Below are positions 34,000-44,947 of a stretch of DNA of 64,000 bases, piece by piece. The DNA comes from VXNE01 sp965261535 (GTDB lineage: Bacteria; Pseudomonadota; Gammaproteobacteria; Pseudomonadales; Azotimanducaceae), in contig OZ253469.1 of assembly GCA_965261535.1 (NCBI GenBank), positions 3,224,001 through 3,288,000 of the forward strand. The letters are read 5' to 3'. The translations under genes were made by a program, and so were the position numbers. The first letter of the stretch is position 1. Each line of letters starts with the position of its first letter. The notes below the pieces were generated by a model. That model did no database searches. It saw only the letters and a list, made by a program, of their open reading frames with translations, and was not told where the DNA came from.

Positions 34000-34830
34000 A
34001 TGATGATGTCCACGCTCAACACTGTCGCGGCCGCGGCGGTTCTCGCGTCCGTTTTGGTGCCGTTGCAGGCGTCTGCGGGATTCGCTGAGGCACTCAGGGA
34101 CACGAAGCCGGCTTTCAACGTCCGTTACCGCATGGAGACGGTTGACCAGGATGGCATTGACAACAATGCGCGCGCGTCGACGGCGTTGGCGCGCCTGACG
34201 TGGATCATGCCGGCGTCCGAGGGCTTTTCCGCGGGCATCGAAGGGGACTCTGTCTTCCTCGTCCCTCCCGGCGACGAAGAGCGCTACAACTCCACCAACA
34301 ACGGCCCCGCCAACGCCAACAGGACCTATGGCATCGACTACTCGGCCTCTTTCGGAGCCTTCGGTCTGTCCGCCTCCATCGCTCAGCAATCGGATTGGGT
34401 CGACAATCCGAGCTCCTACGATGCCGCCTACTACTCCATTGAGGCCAGGCTGAAACGCGGGCCGGTGACGTACACGGCGGGTTACGAGGCGCTCGGCAGC
34501 GACGACGGCGCAGCCGCCTTCCGCACGCCGACCGCGACCTTGCACAAGTTCCAGGGCTGGACCGACAAGTTTCTGGCCACGCCGCCAGCGGGGGTCAAGG
34601 ACTTCCACCTTAAAGCCGTCACCAAGGTGGGTCCCGCCGCGATCGGCATCGCGCTGCACGATTTCAAGGCGGCCGAGGGCGGCACGGACTACGGCCGGGA
34701 AGTGGACATATCGGTCTCGTATCCCCTGGGGGCGAAGCTTGGCCTGCTGTTCAAGTTCGCGCGCTACAATGCTCGCGAACACGCCGCCAACACCACCAAG
34801 GGCTGGTTCGTCGTCACCTACACCCTTTGA
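34000..34830 (+). CDS. Outer-membrane porin with shortened barrel
   Basis: 276 residues with a signal peptide (TVAAAAVLASVLVPLQASAG). The N-terminus (FAEALRDTKPAFNVRYRMET, ASTALARLTW) and the C-terminal half (GPVTYTAGYEALGSDDGAAA, HKFQGWTDKFLATPP, final strand TTKGWFVVTYTL) fit the alginate-export-like porin group of marine gammaproteobacteria. Those proteins are usually near 380-400 residues; here the stretch between GIEGDSVFLVPPGDEERYNS and NRTYGIDYSASFG is short, as if about 100 residues with several strands were deleted. The ends are intact, so it may still insert as a smaller barrel. It follows the helical-repeat gene on the same strand. Confidence 0.75.
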   Translation: MMMSTLNTVAAAAVLASVLVPLQASAGFAEALRDTKPAFNVRYRMETVDQDGIDNNARASTALARLTWIMPASEGFSAGIEGDSVFLVPPGDEERYNSTNNGPANANRTYGIDYSASFGAFGLSASIAQQSDWVDNPSSYDAAYYSIEARLKRGPVTYTAGYEALGSDDGAAAFRTPTATLHKFQGWTDKFLATPPAGVKDFHLKAVTKVGPAAIGIALHDFKAAEGGTDYGREVDISVSYPLGAKLGLLFKFARYNAREHAANTTKGWFVVTYTL

Positions 34831-35000
34831 CCCGGCGCGGCACGACGCCGCATGTGACACCCGCTGCCAAGGTGGATTCCGCGCCCGGTTCGGATAGCTT
34901 CGGGTTGCAACGCTCTGGCCCGAGGCGAGTGCAAGGAGCTCCTTTCTTTTGACGGGCGTGACGTATATATAGGGTTTGAAAAAGCAACGGGAATAGCGCC
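34831..35000. promoter_or_regulatory. Intergenic region with possible promoter for the acyl-CoA synthetase
   Basis: A TATATATAGGG stretch (about 34964-34973) is preceded by TTTTGACGG (from about 34948). The boxes cannot be paired with standard spacing, so the promoter call is weak. Confidence 0.3.
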
Positions 35001-36824
35001 ATGGGAATTCGCGAAGTCGTTTCGGTGCTGCGGGACGTGCCGGTGCTGCTGGCGCTGAAGAAGGGCATGAAGCCCCGTCCCCTGGATGAAAAGGATTGTT
35101 TGGGCGCCGTCGTCGAACGCACCGCCGGGAACTTCGGTACGCTGACTGCCGTCGTCTGCGAGGATGAGACCGTTACCTGGGGAGACCTCAACGCTCGCGC
35201 CAACCGTTACGCCCACTTCCTCAAGGGAGCGGGACTGGGCATCGGCGATACCGTCAGCATCGTCATGGAGAACCGGATCGAGTTCCTGGCGTTGTTGATC
35301 GCGACCAGCAAGCTCGGCATCACTGCCGGACTGATCAACACCAACTTGCGCGGACGACCGCTCATTCACTGCGTCAACGTGACCGCGTCCAGGAAATGCG
35401 TATTCGGAGGCGAGGTCCGGGACGCGATCGAGGAATCGAAAGGCGAATTCGATCTTGAGGAAGGCACCGACTACTTTGTCGTGCCGGACGGCTCGCCGAA
35501 CGGCTCGCCGGGAGGCTCAAAGGCACCCGATTGGGCGATCGACATGGCGGCGGGAAGCGCCGAACTTTCGGTGGAAAATCCGCCTGAGACCGGCGACATG
35601 ACCCTGGGTCAGACCGCCATGTACATCTTTACTTCCGGCACTACGGGCTTGCCCAAGGCCGCCGTGATGTCGAACCGCCGCTATCTGGCGACCGCGAAGT
35701 TGTCGGCCACCGCAGGGCTGCGCTGCACTTCGAAGGATCGCATCTATATCTGCCTGCCGCTCTATCACGGCACCGCGCTCATGGTGGGCGCAGGTGCGGC
35801 GCTCATGTCGGGCGCGTCCATGTTTCTGCGGCGACGGTTCTCTGCGAGGGCTTTTCTACCCGATGTGCGCGAGCACGGCTGCACGTCCTTTATATATGTC
35901 GGCGAATTGTGCCGCTATCTGAACAACGCGAAAGCGTTGCCCGACGATCATGACAACCCGCTGCGCACCATGATGGGCAACGGCTTGCGGCCGGACATCT
36001 GGTTGGACTTCAAGCGGCGCTTCGGAATAACGCGCGTGAGCGAGTTCTATGGCGCAAGCGAGGGCAACGTGGCCTTCGCGAATTTGCTGAACAAGGACTG
36101 CACGTTCGGCATGACCTCCTCGAAAGTCGCGCTGGTCCGCTACGACGTGGACACCGACGTGATAGTGCGCGCCGCGGATGGCCGCTGCATCGAAGTGCAA
36201 AAAGGCGAGCCGGGCCTGCTGCTGGGACATATCAGTCCCACGGCCAAGTTCGAAGGCTATACGGACCCGGAAGCCACGGAGAAAAAGGTCCTCCGCGATG
36301 TCTTGGAGGAGGGCGATTCCTGGTTCAACACGGGCGATCTTATCCGGGAAGTCGATGTCGGATTCTCGCTGGGCTACGCCCATTACCAGTTCGTCGACCG
36401 CACCGGCGACACGTTTCGCTGGAAGTCGGAGAACGTGTCCACCAATGAAGTCGGCGAGATCATCAACGGCTTCCAGGATATCGAGTTCTGCAACGTTTAC
36501 GGAGTGGAGGTGGCGGGGGCCGACGGCCGCGCGGGGATGGCGGCCGTGCGTTTGGCCGAAGGTTGTGACCTCGACCTGGCCGGTTTGGCCGCCTATGTCG
36601 CGCGCGAGCTGCCCCCCTTCGCGCGGCCCGTGTTCGTCCGCCTACAGACGGAAATAGAAGTGACCGGCACGTTCAAGATGGTAAAGGGAGACCTCAAGCG
36701 GGAAGGTTTCGACATTGATGAAATCGACGATCCGGTCTACGTGATGAAGCCGGGCAGTACCACCTACGAGGCTTTGGACTCGGACTATCTCGCGATCATT
36801 CGAAGCGGCGCCGCGGGTTTCTGA
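35001..36824 (+). CDS. Long-chain acyl-CoA synthetase, FATP/FadD6 type
   Basis: 607 residues. It activates fatty acids to acyl-CoA by adenylation. The AMP-binding P-loop is YIFTSGTTGLPKAA (208-221); further motifs are EFYGASEGN, SWFNTGDL and the FATP signature FVDRTGDTFRWKSENVST. The C-terminal lid contains GTFKMVKGDLKREGFD with its catalytic lysine region. FATP-type synthetases are membrane-associated and couple uptake to activation. Close upstream lies a porin on the same strand, so import of a hydrophobic substrate followed by activation is conceivable, but this is only context. A small glycine/proline/serine insertion (DGSPNGSPGGSKA) is seen around 163-175. Confidence 0.92.
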   Translation: MGIREVVSVLRDVPVLLALKKGMKPRPLDEKDCLGAVVERTAGNFGTLTAVVCEDETVTWGDLNARANRYAHFLKGAGLGIGDTVSIVMENRIEFLALLIATSKLGITAGLINTNLRGRPLIHCVNVTASRKCVFGGEVRDAIEESKGEFDLEEGTDYFVVPDGSPNGSPGGSKAPDWAIDMAAGSAELSVENPPETGDMTLGQTAMYIFTSGTTGLPKAAVMSNRRYLATAKLSATAGLRCTSKDRIYICLPLYHGTALMVGAGAALMSGASMFLRRRFSARAFLPDVREHGCTSFIYVGELCRYLNNAKALPDDHDNPLRTMMGNGLRPDIWLDFKRRFGITRVSEFYGASEGNVAFANLLNKDCTFGMTSSKVALVRYDVDTDVIVRAADGRCIEVQKGEPGLLLGHISPTAKFEGYTDPEATEKKVLRDVLEEGDSWFNTGDLIREVDVGFSLGYAHYQFVDRTGDTFRWKSENVSTNEVGEIINGFQDIEFCNVYGVEVAGADGRAGMAAVRLAEGCDLDLAGLAAYVARELPPFARPVFVRLQTEIEVTGTFKMVKGDLKREGFDIDEIDDPVYVMKPGSTTYEALDSDYLAIIRSGAAGF

Positions 36825-36857
36825 ACCCCGGGAGGAGAGATCGCTACCGCCGAATGC

Positions 36858-37565
36858 TCATGCATCCGGACCCGGCAACGGCTCTACGCGGGAATTGTGG
36901 ATCAGGAAGGGGAGCAGCAACAGGCAGAACAATAGCAGCGCGAATGCGTCGAGGATCGGTATGTACCAGGGCCACGGCGCGAAGAAGAACGGCGACTGCG
37001 TGACGGGCGGCGCCATGAGAAACATGTAGTTGCTTCCCAGCGCCCGGTTCACCCCGAATACGACGACGCAAAGCAGGTTGAGCAGGACGAAGGCACGAAC
37101 GACGGACATGGCGGTCGGGCGCATGCCGAGGCCCCAGGTGGCGAACAGCGCCCCCGCGACAATGCCGCCGTGGGCAATGAAGTACTGAAAGAAGCGGTAC
37201 TCGGGGAACCCCACTTCGAGCTGCGGGGTGACCAAAGCGTTCGTTGTGCCGGCGAGGCCCCAGAACCAGGCGATTTCATAGGCCATGCGATTGCGAAAGA
37301 CGAGGGTGGCCATGACCGCGAAGATCGCGATGCCGCAGACGTGCAGTGGGAGATTGGATCGCAGGAACTCTTCCACGCCCGAAGTCGCCAGACGCCAAAT
37401 CCAGTGCGCCGTCTCATTGACCAGGAGCATGGCTGCGAAAGCAATGCAGATTCCCCCGGCGGCGCGCTTGTAACGCCTGACGATGACGGCCAGGATGATT
37501 GGTAGGGCGAGCGTCAAGCTCATTGCGCCGATGTGGGCGGGGCCAAGAAATTCAAACTGAGACAT
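36858..37565 (-). CDS. TIGR02206 family membrane protein (YwaF-like)
   Basis: 235 residues from ATG 37565. Hydrophobic segments suggest six or seven membrane spans (IGAMSLTLALPIILAVIV, ICIAFAAMLLVNETAHWIW, LHVCGIAIFAVMATLVF, and a last one LDAFALLLFCLLLLPFLI). The family marks PLHVCGIA, the span around IAHGGIVAGALFATWG, and a late NYMFLMAPP are present. The function of this family is unknown. It converges with the acyl-CoA synthetase and is divergent from the amino-acid permease, with 12 bases between the two starts. Confidence 0.85.
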   Translation of the reverse strand: MSQFEFLGPAHIGAMSLTLALPIILAVIVRRYKRAAGGICIAFAAMLLVNETAHWIWRLATSGVEEFLRSNLPLHVCGIAIFAVMATLVFRNRMAYEIAWFWGLAGTTNALVTPQLEVGFPEYRFFQYFIAHGGIVAGALFATWGLGMRPTAMSVVRAFVLLNLLCVVVFGVNRALGSNYMFLMAPPVTQSPFFFAPWPWYIPILDAFALLLFCLLLLPFLIHNSRVEPLPGPDA

Positions 37566-37577
37566 GACGCAGCCATT

Positions 37578-38927
37578 ATGCCCGCGTGGGCGAACCTCGC
37601 CGGTCGCCGGACCGAGCGGGTGAACGCACGACAGTTCACCCCGCGCACCGCGGTGACCGTGGTGATCGCCAACATGATCGGCACGGGAGTGTTCACCAGC
37701 CTCGGTTTCCAACTGCTGGAAATCCAGTCGGGCTTCGTTATCTTGATGCTGTGGTTCATCGGCGGCCTGACTGCGCTGTGCGGCGCGTTGACCTACGCCG
37801 AACTCGGCTCGGCGATCCCGCGTTCGGGCGGCGAATACAACTTTCTGTCACGAATCTATCATCCGGGTGCCGGCTTCGTATCCGGTTGGATTTCCGCAAC
37901 GATCGGCTTCGCCGCGCCGTCGGCGCTGGCCGCCATTACCTTCGGCACGTACCTGGCCGCCGTTCTGCCGGGGTGTTCGCCGACCTGGCTCGCCGCGCTG
38001 CTGGTCGTTGCTCTCGCGGCGGTCCATTCCTCTACGCGGCGCGCGAGCGGTGGCATCCAGCGCGCGTTCACGTACCTGAAAGTCGGCTTGATCGCGGCCT
38101 TCTGCATTCTTACATGGTCGCTGGTCGAAACTCCCCAGGATATCCGGCTGCTTCCCGCGCCCGGAGATGGCGCTCTGCTTGCCTCGGGCGCATTTGCCGT
38201 AGCCCTCATCTACGTCAACTACGCCTATTCGGGTTGGAACGCGGCGACCTATCTCCTCGATGAATTGGAGCGTCCCGCCGAGACGCTCTCAATGATTCTG
38301 GCGGGCGGGACCGGGACCGTGTTGATCCTGTATTTGTTGCTCAACTTCAGCTTTTTGTACGCCGCGCCAGTCGATGCCATGGCTGGCAAGATAGAGATCG
38401 GCTACATCGCCGCGCGCTTTGTCTTCGGGGAGTCGGGCGGCGCGATCATGGGCATCGTCCTGGCGCTTTTGCTCGTTTCGACGGTGAGCGCGATGACGCT
38501 GGCGGGCCCCCGGGTGCTGCAGGTTGTCGGTCAGGACTACAAGGTGTTTCGTCTGCTGGCAAGGACAAACGCCCACGGCGTGCCGACTGTCGCAATCCTG
38601 TTCCAAGCGGCGCTGGCATTGGTTCTGGTGGTGACGGCGTCGTTTGAATCCATACTTGTGTTTGCGGGATTTACCCTCGGCGCGAGCAGCGCGCTCACGG
38701 TCGCCGGCGTGTTCGTGCTGCGTTGGCGCGAATCCTCCCTCGAACGCCCATACAGGGTGCCGCTGTACCCATTGCCGCCATTGATCTACATTGCAGTCAC
38801 CGGTTGGACGCTGGTTTACATATCCATTCGGCGGCCGATGGAAAGCCTGGCAGGACTGTTGATCATCGGCCTGGGTGTGGTCTGCTATGTGGTCGTGCGG
38901 CGCATGTCGCGGGAGCGTTGCGCTTGA
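37578..38927 (+). CDS. APC family amino-acid permease
   Basis: 449 residues from ATG 37578. It has the APC superfamily opening FTPRTAVTVVIANMIGTGVF, with the GTG substrate motif in helix 1, then LTYAELGSAIPRSGGEYNFL and about 12 membrane spans. Further landmarks are YVNYAYSGWNAATYLLDELE and PYRVPLYPLPPLIYIAVTGW near the end. It would import amino acids or polyamines by cation-coupled transport or exchange; substrate is not predictable. Its stop codon lies inside the -35 box of the rpsL promoter, so the ribosomal operon begins right at its 3' end. Confidence 0.9.
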   Translation: MPAWANLAGRRTERVNARQFTPRTAVTVVIANMIGTGVFTSLGFQLLEIQSGFVILMLWFIGGLTALCGALTYAELGSAIPRSGGEYNFLSRIYHPGAGFVSGWISATIGFAAPSALAAITFGTYLAAVLPGCSPTWLAALLVVALAAVHSSTRRASGGIQRAFTYLKVGLIAAFCILTWSLVETPQDIRLLPAPGDGALLASGAFAVALIYVNYAYSGWNAATYLLDELERPAETLSMILAGGTGTVLILYLLLNFSFLYAAPVDAMAGKIEIGYIAARFVFGESGGAIMGIVLALLLVSTVSAMTLAGPRVLQVVGQDYKVFRLLARTNAHGVPTVAILFQAALALVLVVTASFESILVFAGFTLGASSALTVAGVFVLRWRESSLERPYRVPLYPLPPLIYIAVTGWTLVYISIRRPMESLAGLLIIGLGVVCYVVVRRMSRERCA

Positions 38928-38952
38928 TGCCACCGGCGCGCATGCATAGAAT
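38924..38952 (+). promoter_or_regulatory. Promoter of the str operon (rpsL-rpsG-fusA)
   Basis: TTGATG (38924-38929) and TAGAAT (38947-38952) are separated by exactly 17 bases. Transcription would start near 38959, leaving a leader of about 64 bases before rpsL. The -35 box overlaps the permease stop codon. rpoB and rpoC, which normally lie upstream, are absent here. Confidence 0.7.
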
Positions 38953-39022
38953 ACCGCGCCCCTGGGGGTTCGGTGTCCGCGTGTGCGGATGCACCTTGCG
39001 GGAAGGAGTACCTGAATAACGT

Positions 39023-39394
39023 ATGGCGACTATCAGCCAATTGGTTCGCAAACCGCGCAAGCGGCGCCAAACGAAGAGCATCGTGCCGGCGCTGCAGGCA
39101 TCGCCGCAGAAGCGCGGCGTCTGCACCCGCGTCTACACGACTACGCCGCGAAAACCGAACTCCGCCTTGCGCAAGGTCTGTCGTGTGCGTCTGACGAACG
39201 GCTACGAGGTCAATTCCTATATCGGCGGCGAGGGTCACAACCTGCAAGAACACTCGGTCGTGCTCATTCGGGGCGGCCGCGTCAAGGATCTTCCCGGCGT
39301 TCGCTACCATACGATCAGGGGTACCCTGGACACATCCGGCGTGGCCGAACGGCGTCGTGGGCGCTCAAAGTACGGGGCAAAGAAACCAAAGTAA
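39023..39394 (+). CDS. rpsL: 30S ribosomal protein S12
   Basis: 123 residues, one shorter than E. coli S12 and alike throughout: MATISQLVRKPRK, KRGVCTRVYTTTPRKPNSAL, VNSYIGGEGHNLQEHSVVLI, KDLPGVRYHTIRGTLD. It shapes the decoding centre; the streptomycin-related lysines (TPRKPNSA and GGRVKDLPG) are wild type. First gene of the str operon, followed by rpsG after 128 bases. Confidence 0.98.
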   Translation: MATISQLVRKPRKRRQTKSIVPALQASPQKRGVCTRVYTTTPRKPNSALRKVCRVRLTNGYEVNSYIGGEGHNLQEHSVVLIRGGRVKDLPGVRYHTIRGTLDTSGVAERRRGRSKYGAKKPK

Positions 39395-39522
39395 TCTTCG
39401 GCGAATCGCGGCGCGATCAATCATCGCTCGCTATTGGATGTCGCCCGTGGATTCAAGTAGGTCCTCCCGAGGATCGCAAAGCAACTGTGACGGGGCGAGC
39501 ATGAGCAATATGGAGGCATGAG

Positions 39523-39993
39523 ATGCCGAGACGAAGGGTCGTCGCCAAACGGGAAATTCTCCCGGACCCCAAATATCACAACCAGACCGTAGCGAAGTTC
39601 ATCAACCATGTGATGGTCAGCGGCAAGAAGTCTGTCGCTGAAGGCATCGTTTACGGGGCTTTGTCGCGAATCGAGCAAAGGGAACACTCTGATCCGGTTG
39701 AAACGTTTGAGAAGGCGCTTGAAACCGTGGCACCGTTTGTCGAGGTCAAGTCCCGCAGGGTCGGCGGTGCAACCTACCAGGTTCCCGTTGAGGTCAGGCC
39801 ATCCCGGCGCCAGGCGCTGGCCATGCGCTGGCTGGTGGACAGCGCGCGCGCGCGCCGTGAGAAATCCATGGCGGCGCGGTTGGCTGGAGAACTGATGGAC
39901 GCGGCGGAGGGTCGAGGCACTGCGGTAAGAAGACGCGAGGATACGCACCGCATGGCCGAAGCGAACAGGGCGTTCTCGCACTACCGGTTCTAG
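39523..39993 (+). CDS. rpsG: 30S ribosomal protein S7
   Basis: 156 residues: MPRRRVVAKREILPDPKYHN, NHVMVSGKKSVAEGIVYGAL, the RRVGGATYQVPVEVRPSRRQ beta-hairpin and RREDTHRMAEANRAFSHYRF at the end. It nucleates assembly of the 30S head and, in E. coli, represses the str operon. Its TAG stop (39991-39993) is the first three bases of a solo copy of the MITE end motif, so the element end supplies or overlaps the stop. Confidence 0.98.
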   Translation: MPRRRVVAKREILPDPKYHNQTVAKFINHVMVSGKKSVAEGIVYGALSRIEQREHSDPVETFEKALETVAPFVEVKSRRVGGATYQVPVEVRPSRRQALAMRWLVDSARARREKSMAARLAGELMDAAEGRGTAVRRREDTHRMAEANRAFSHYRF

Positions 39994-40008
39994 CCGGATA
40001 TTTCACCA
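39991..40008 (+). repeat. Solo copy of the MITE end motif
   Basis: TAGCCGGATATTTCACCA matches the left ends of the two MITE-like elements with two changes. There is no inverted partner nearby. It begins with the rpsG stop codon and lies in the leader of fusA. Confidence 0.6.
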
Positions 40009-40027
40009 GCAGATTGACTGACGCGAT

Positions 40028-40053
40028 GCTGTCGGGGCGCCGTTCCCGACAGC
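40028..40053 (+). promoter_or_regulatory. Perfect hairpin just upstream of fusA
   Basis: GCTGTCGGG and CCCGACAGC pair over nine bases around an eight-base loop, ending 16 bases before the fusA ATG. There is no U tract, so it is unlikely to be a terminator; it could regulate fusA translation or block exonucleases. Confidence 0.5.
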
Positions 40054-40069
40054 GTATTGGAGACGCGCA

Positions 40070-42145
<2,076 letters not shown>

Positions 42146-42159
<14 letters not shown>

Positions 42160-43402
42160 GGCGATTGCGGCGCTTGTTCTCTGCGGGTTGTAGTCGGAGA
42201 AGCCAATCGTACGGGGGCTTTGAGCCGGACATTTCACCCAGGGCCTCGATGATCGCGCGAGGTCGCGGCCAGCGCAGTTTGTATCCGGCGAGATATTTGA
42301 AAAACTGACGCACCTGATTGACCACAAATGCCATTTGTTCGCTCGACAGGCGACTTGGGGCAATGTCCGGGATAGGCGCGTCGGCGTTGTCGTAGAACTG
42401 GCTGAACCATCGGCGATACTTGGCGATCGGCCCATCGCCGTCGCAGAGTATCGGCGTCTCTCGGAACACCTTGTTCTCCCAGATAGGTATGTCCTGCCCC
42501 ACCTGGCGGACGACTTCGGCGATCAGGCCATCGACCAGTGGTTGGAACCGGACGGGAGTATCCAGTCGCTTCGTGAAGGTGAAGCGTAGCTTCATTCTGG
42601 TAGGGGTGATGGGGGTCATCGTGCCGAGCATGACCGTCTTGGCCCCCAACTCGAAAATCTGGGTGCTCATGCCTGGTCCGCAGCTCCGTGTGACGAGGCG
42701 GATCGTCTCCATCCTGGTCAAGTCGATGTTGCCCTCGTTGTCAATGGCGGGCGCACGGATGGTCACTTCGGTATCGCGACGGTGACCGGCGAGGGTGATT
42801 TTGGCATTGGGCATGTCCAGCGCGCCGTGTACAGCCACGAAGTGCGCGACGTCCACTGCGTTTTCCCCGGATTCCTGTATCGGAGTGCTCACCTCCCACT
42901 CGTAGCGCGTGGGCTCGCTCCAGTCCGGATCGGCCAGTTCGGGAACATCGTCAAGATCGAACAGTGGCGGCGCATGCCGGGGATGATGCCAAGCCCAAAT
43001 CATCCGGTTCCGTTCCTCTACCGGATAGCTGTACAGGCACGGCCCATTCGCGGCCCGTCGAGGTATCGCGCGGGCGTAGGGTACGCTCACGCAAACCCCC
43101 TCGCCGTCGAACCGCCAGCCGTGGAACGGGCAGATGATCTCGTTACCCTCTACCCTGCCGCCGTATCCGATGTGGGCGCCGAGATGCGGACAGAATGCCG
43201 CCGTCACGTGTGCCTGTCCGTCGTTGGTGCGGAAGATCACCAGGTGTTCATCGAAGTAGTACAGCGGCCGGACGTCGCCGGGCGCAAGATCTGCGCTGCA
43301 GGCCAACGCGTACCAGCCGAAGGGTATGGGCAAACTCGCGGTCCGCCCTTCATGGCGAGGTGCGGGGCGGTTGGTGAGTTCGGATGAGGATCGAGTTCTC
43401 AT
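42146..43402 (-). CDS. Rieske [2Fe-2S] ring-hydroxylating oxygenase
   Basis: 418 residues from ATG 43402. The Rieske cluster is C71-P-H73 ... C91-P-F-H94 (FCPHLGAHIG and CPFHGWRFDG). The mononuclear iron site is seen in ESGENAVDVAHFVAVHG (H187, H192). Size and layout fit monooxygenases such as KshA or the Rieske cholesterol 7-desaturase group, so a steroid-like substrate is possible but unproven; no reductase gene is adjacent. The C-terminal 27 residues or so are encoded by a MITE end motif and the fusA-proximal sequence, and the stop overlaps fusA by 14 bases, so the natural C-terminus may be replaced. It stands where tuf usually lies. Confidence 0.88.
42221..42238 (+). repeat. Second solo copy of the MITE end motif
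   Basis: TGAGCCGGACATTTCACC, same orientation as the solo copy before fusA. On the minus strand it encodes GEMSG inside the C-terminus of the Rieske oxygenase. With 39991-40008 it brackets fusA as a direct repeat. Confidence 0.6.
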
Positions 43403-43454
43403 GTCGTTGTCCCCATGATTCTTGTGCGCGGTCTTGTCTCCGCATTTATAGCAC

Positions 43455-43503
43455 ACAATACGATATTCTGTTCTATAACAAACGCTAATAAGGAATATAT
43501 TGT
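43455..43503. promoter_or_regulatory. AT-rich divergent operator candidate
   Basis: Within a markedly AT-rich stretch, ACAATACGATATTC (43455-43468) is mirrored by GAATATATTGT (43493-43503), an imperfect inverted repeat 24 bases apart. It lies between the Rieske gene and the divergent TetR gene and is a good candidate for TetR binding. Confidence 0.45.
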
Positions 43504-43645
43504 GAGATTATGTTCCTATTTACGTCCTGAACCGGTGGACGCGAAACGCGCATTCCCGGATCGGGTCAGGCAGTCGGCCGACGGGTCTCGGGCGCGCATA
43601 GGGCCATGTAGAGAAAACCCTTGTTTTTTGGTAGTTTCGGAGCAA

Positions 43646-44335
43646 ATGCGCACCAAATTCGGGCTCGGTCGCCTGCAAGCCCGCGCCAAGGACACGCGAC
43701 GGATCATCCTTGATTCGGCGGTGACGCTGTATCTGAGCCAGGGCCTGGAGAACACGACGGTCAGCGCCATCATCAAGCGGGCGCGGTTGGGCCGTACGAC
43801 TTTCTACCGGTATTTCAAGGACGCCGACGACGTGTTGAATCAGGCGGTGATCCGGGATTTTCATGCCCTGATGGCGGATTTCGAGACCCAACGGTATGAA
43901 CATGCCAGTCTTGAGGAACAGATCGTCGAGGACATCTCCTGGTTCTTTCGCCAGTTGCGCCGTCGCCCGGCCTTGAAGCTGCTCTTCGCGAACAACAGCC
44001 GACAGCTATACGAGCGGATCGACGAGTCGTTTGCCGCCTGTTTCAACGCGGCAATGGCATGCTCTCGCCCGACGTTCGAGCGGGCGCGTCGAATGGGGCG
44101 TCTGCGGGAAGGCATCACGCTCCACAGGTACGTGGAATGGTGCATGTTCGTCGTGATGTCGTTGCAGACGGTGAATTTTCCTTTCGCGGGCAATGAATTT
44201 CGGCTGCGAGAGATGTTGAAGGACTTCGTGGTGCCGTCGTTGGTCGTCAGCGCGGGTCAAGTCAAGCCGCCGGAAGAGCCGGAATCGGACAGCGACGGAC
44301 ACCCCTTCGAGTATCTGCGCCGGAGCGACACCTAG
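43646..44335 (+). CDS. TetR family transcriptional regulator
   Basis: 229 residues from ATG 43646; an upstream extension in the same frame is not conserved. The N-terminal helix-turn-helix is typical: DTRRIILDSAVTLYLSQGLE then NTTVSAIIKRARLGRTTFYR and YFKDADDVL. The C-terminal ligand domain is all helical, ending in an acidic, probably disordered tail (EEPESDSDGH). It is divergent from the Rieske oxygenase and most likely represses it, releasing DNA when the substrate is present (inference from layout). Confidence 0.85.
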   Translation: MRTKFGLGRLQARAKDTRRIILDSAVTLYLSQGLENTTVSAIIKRARLGRTTFYRYFKDADDVLNQAVIRDFHALMADFETQRYEHASLEEQIVEDISWFFRQLRRRPALKLLFANNSRQLYERIDESFAACFNAAMACSRPTFERARRMGRLREGITLHRYVEWCMFVVMSLQTVNFPFAGNEFRLREMLKDFVVPSLVVSAGQVKPPEEPESDSDGHPFEYLRRSDT

Positions 44336-44760
44336 CCTATAAATGCTGCGGCTCTGACGGGCGCCGTGCCGTGCCTTTGCCCGAGCACACCCGTCGATCT
44401 TGCCGCTAGCCACCGCCGCAGCGGTAAGGGGCGAGCCACTTGCGCTGTTCTGAGAGCCGCTGAAACAAAGGGCTTGCGGGCGGTGGATTTTTTCTTTACC
44501 CCAAGAAACGCGGCATTTCGGACGTTTTCCGACTTCACGGGCCTTGAATCCGAGATTTCCACCCCAACGTCCCGTGCTTACCCCAAGCCGTCGAAGTAGG
44601 AACGATTCGCATTTAGACACCGTGAAGACCCCATAACGACCAGTTTGACCATCTGTCGCGCCCCCGCACGCCTCGCCGAGCCTCTGATTGCTGGGCAACC
44701 AGCCGCAATCCGGCGGGGTCCGCCAAAAAACCCTACAGCGCAAGTGCCTCTCGGGGCGAA
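44336..44760. other. Intergenic region where tuf would be expected
   Basis: About 430 bases without a credible gene. I looked for remnants of EF-Tu and for a tRNA and see neither. Composition is similar to the neighbours. Confidence 0.45.
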
Positions 44761-44766
44761 ATAGGA

Positions 44767-44795
44767 TTGCTCTGAAACGGGTTCGCGGGTATAGT
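44767..44795 (+). promoter_or_regulatory. Promoter for rpsJ / S10 operon
   Basis: TTGCTC (44767-44772), a 17-base spacer, and TATAGT (44790-44795), followed by a GC-rich start region. It gives a leader of about 220 bases before rpsJ, so regulation in the leader is possible. Confidence 0.65.
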
Positions 44796-44947
44796 GCGCG
44801 GCTTCCTGTGGGGCCGGGAGGTGCATTGTGCGCCTCAGTTTTTTGCGGGAAAGGGCATCGCAACGGCGAATGCAACGCGTGCAGGCAGGCTGGAAGAACG
44901 CGTCGCAAGAATAGCCCGATGGCCGAAAACCGGCCGAACAACAGCCG

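Noticed and set aside
44336..44760. Remnant of tuf or a tRNA between fusA and rpsJ
   Set aside because: No EF-Tu motif (such as the P-loop or NKCDM) in any frame and no cloverleaf.
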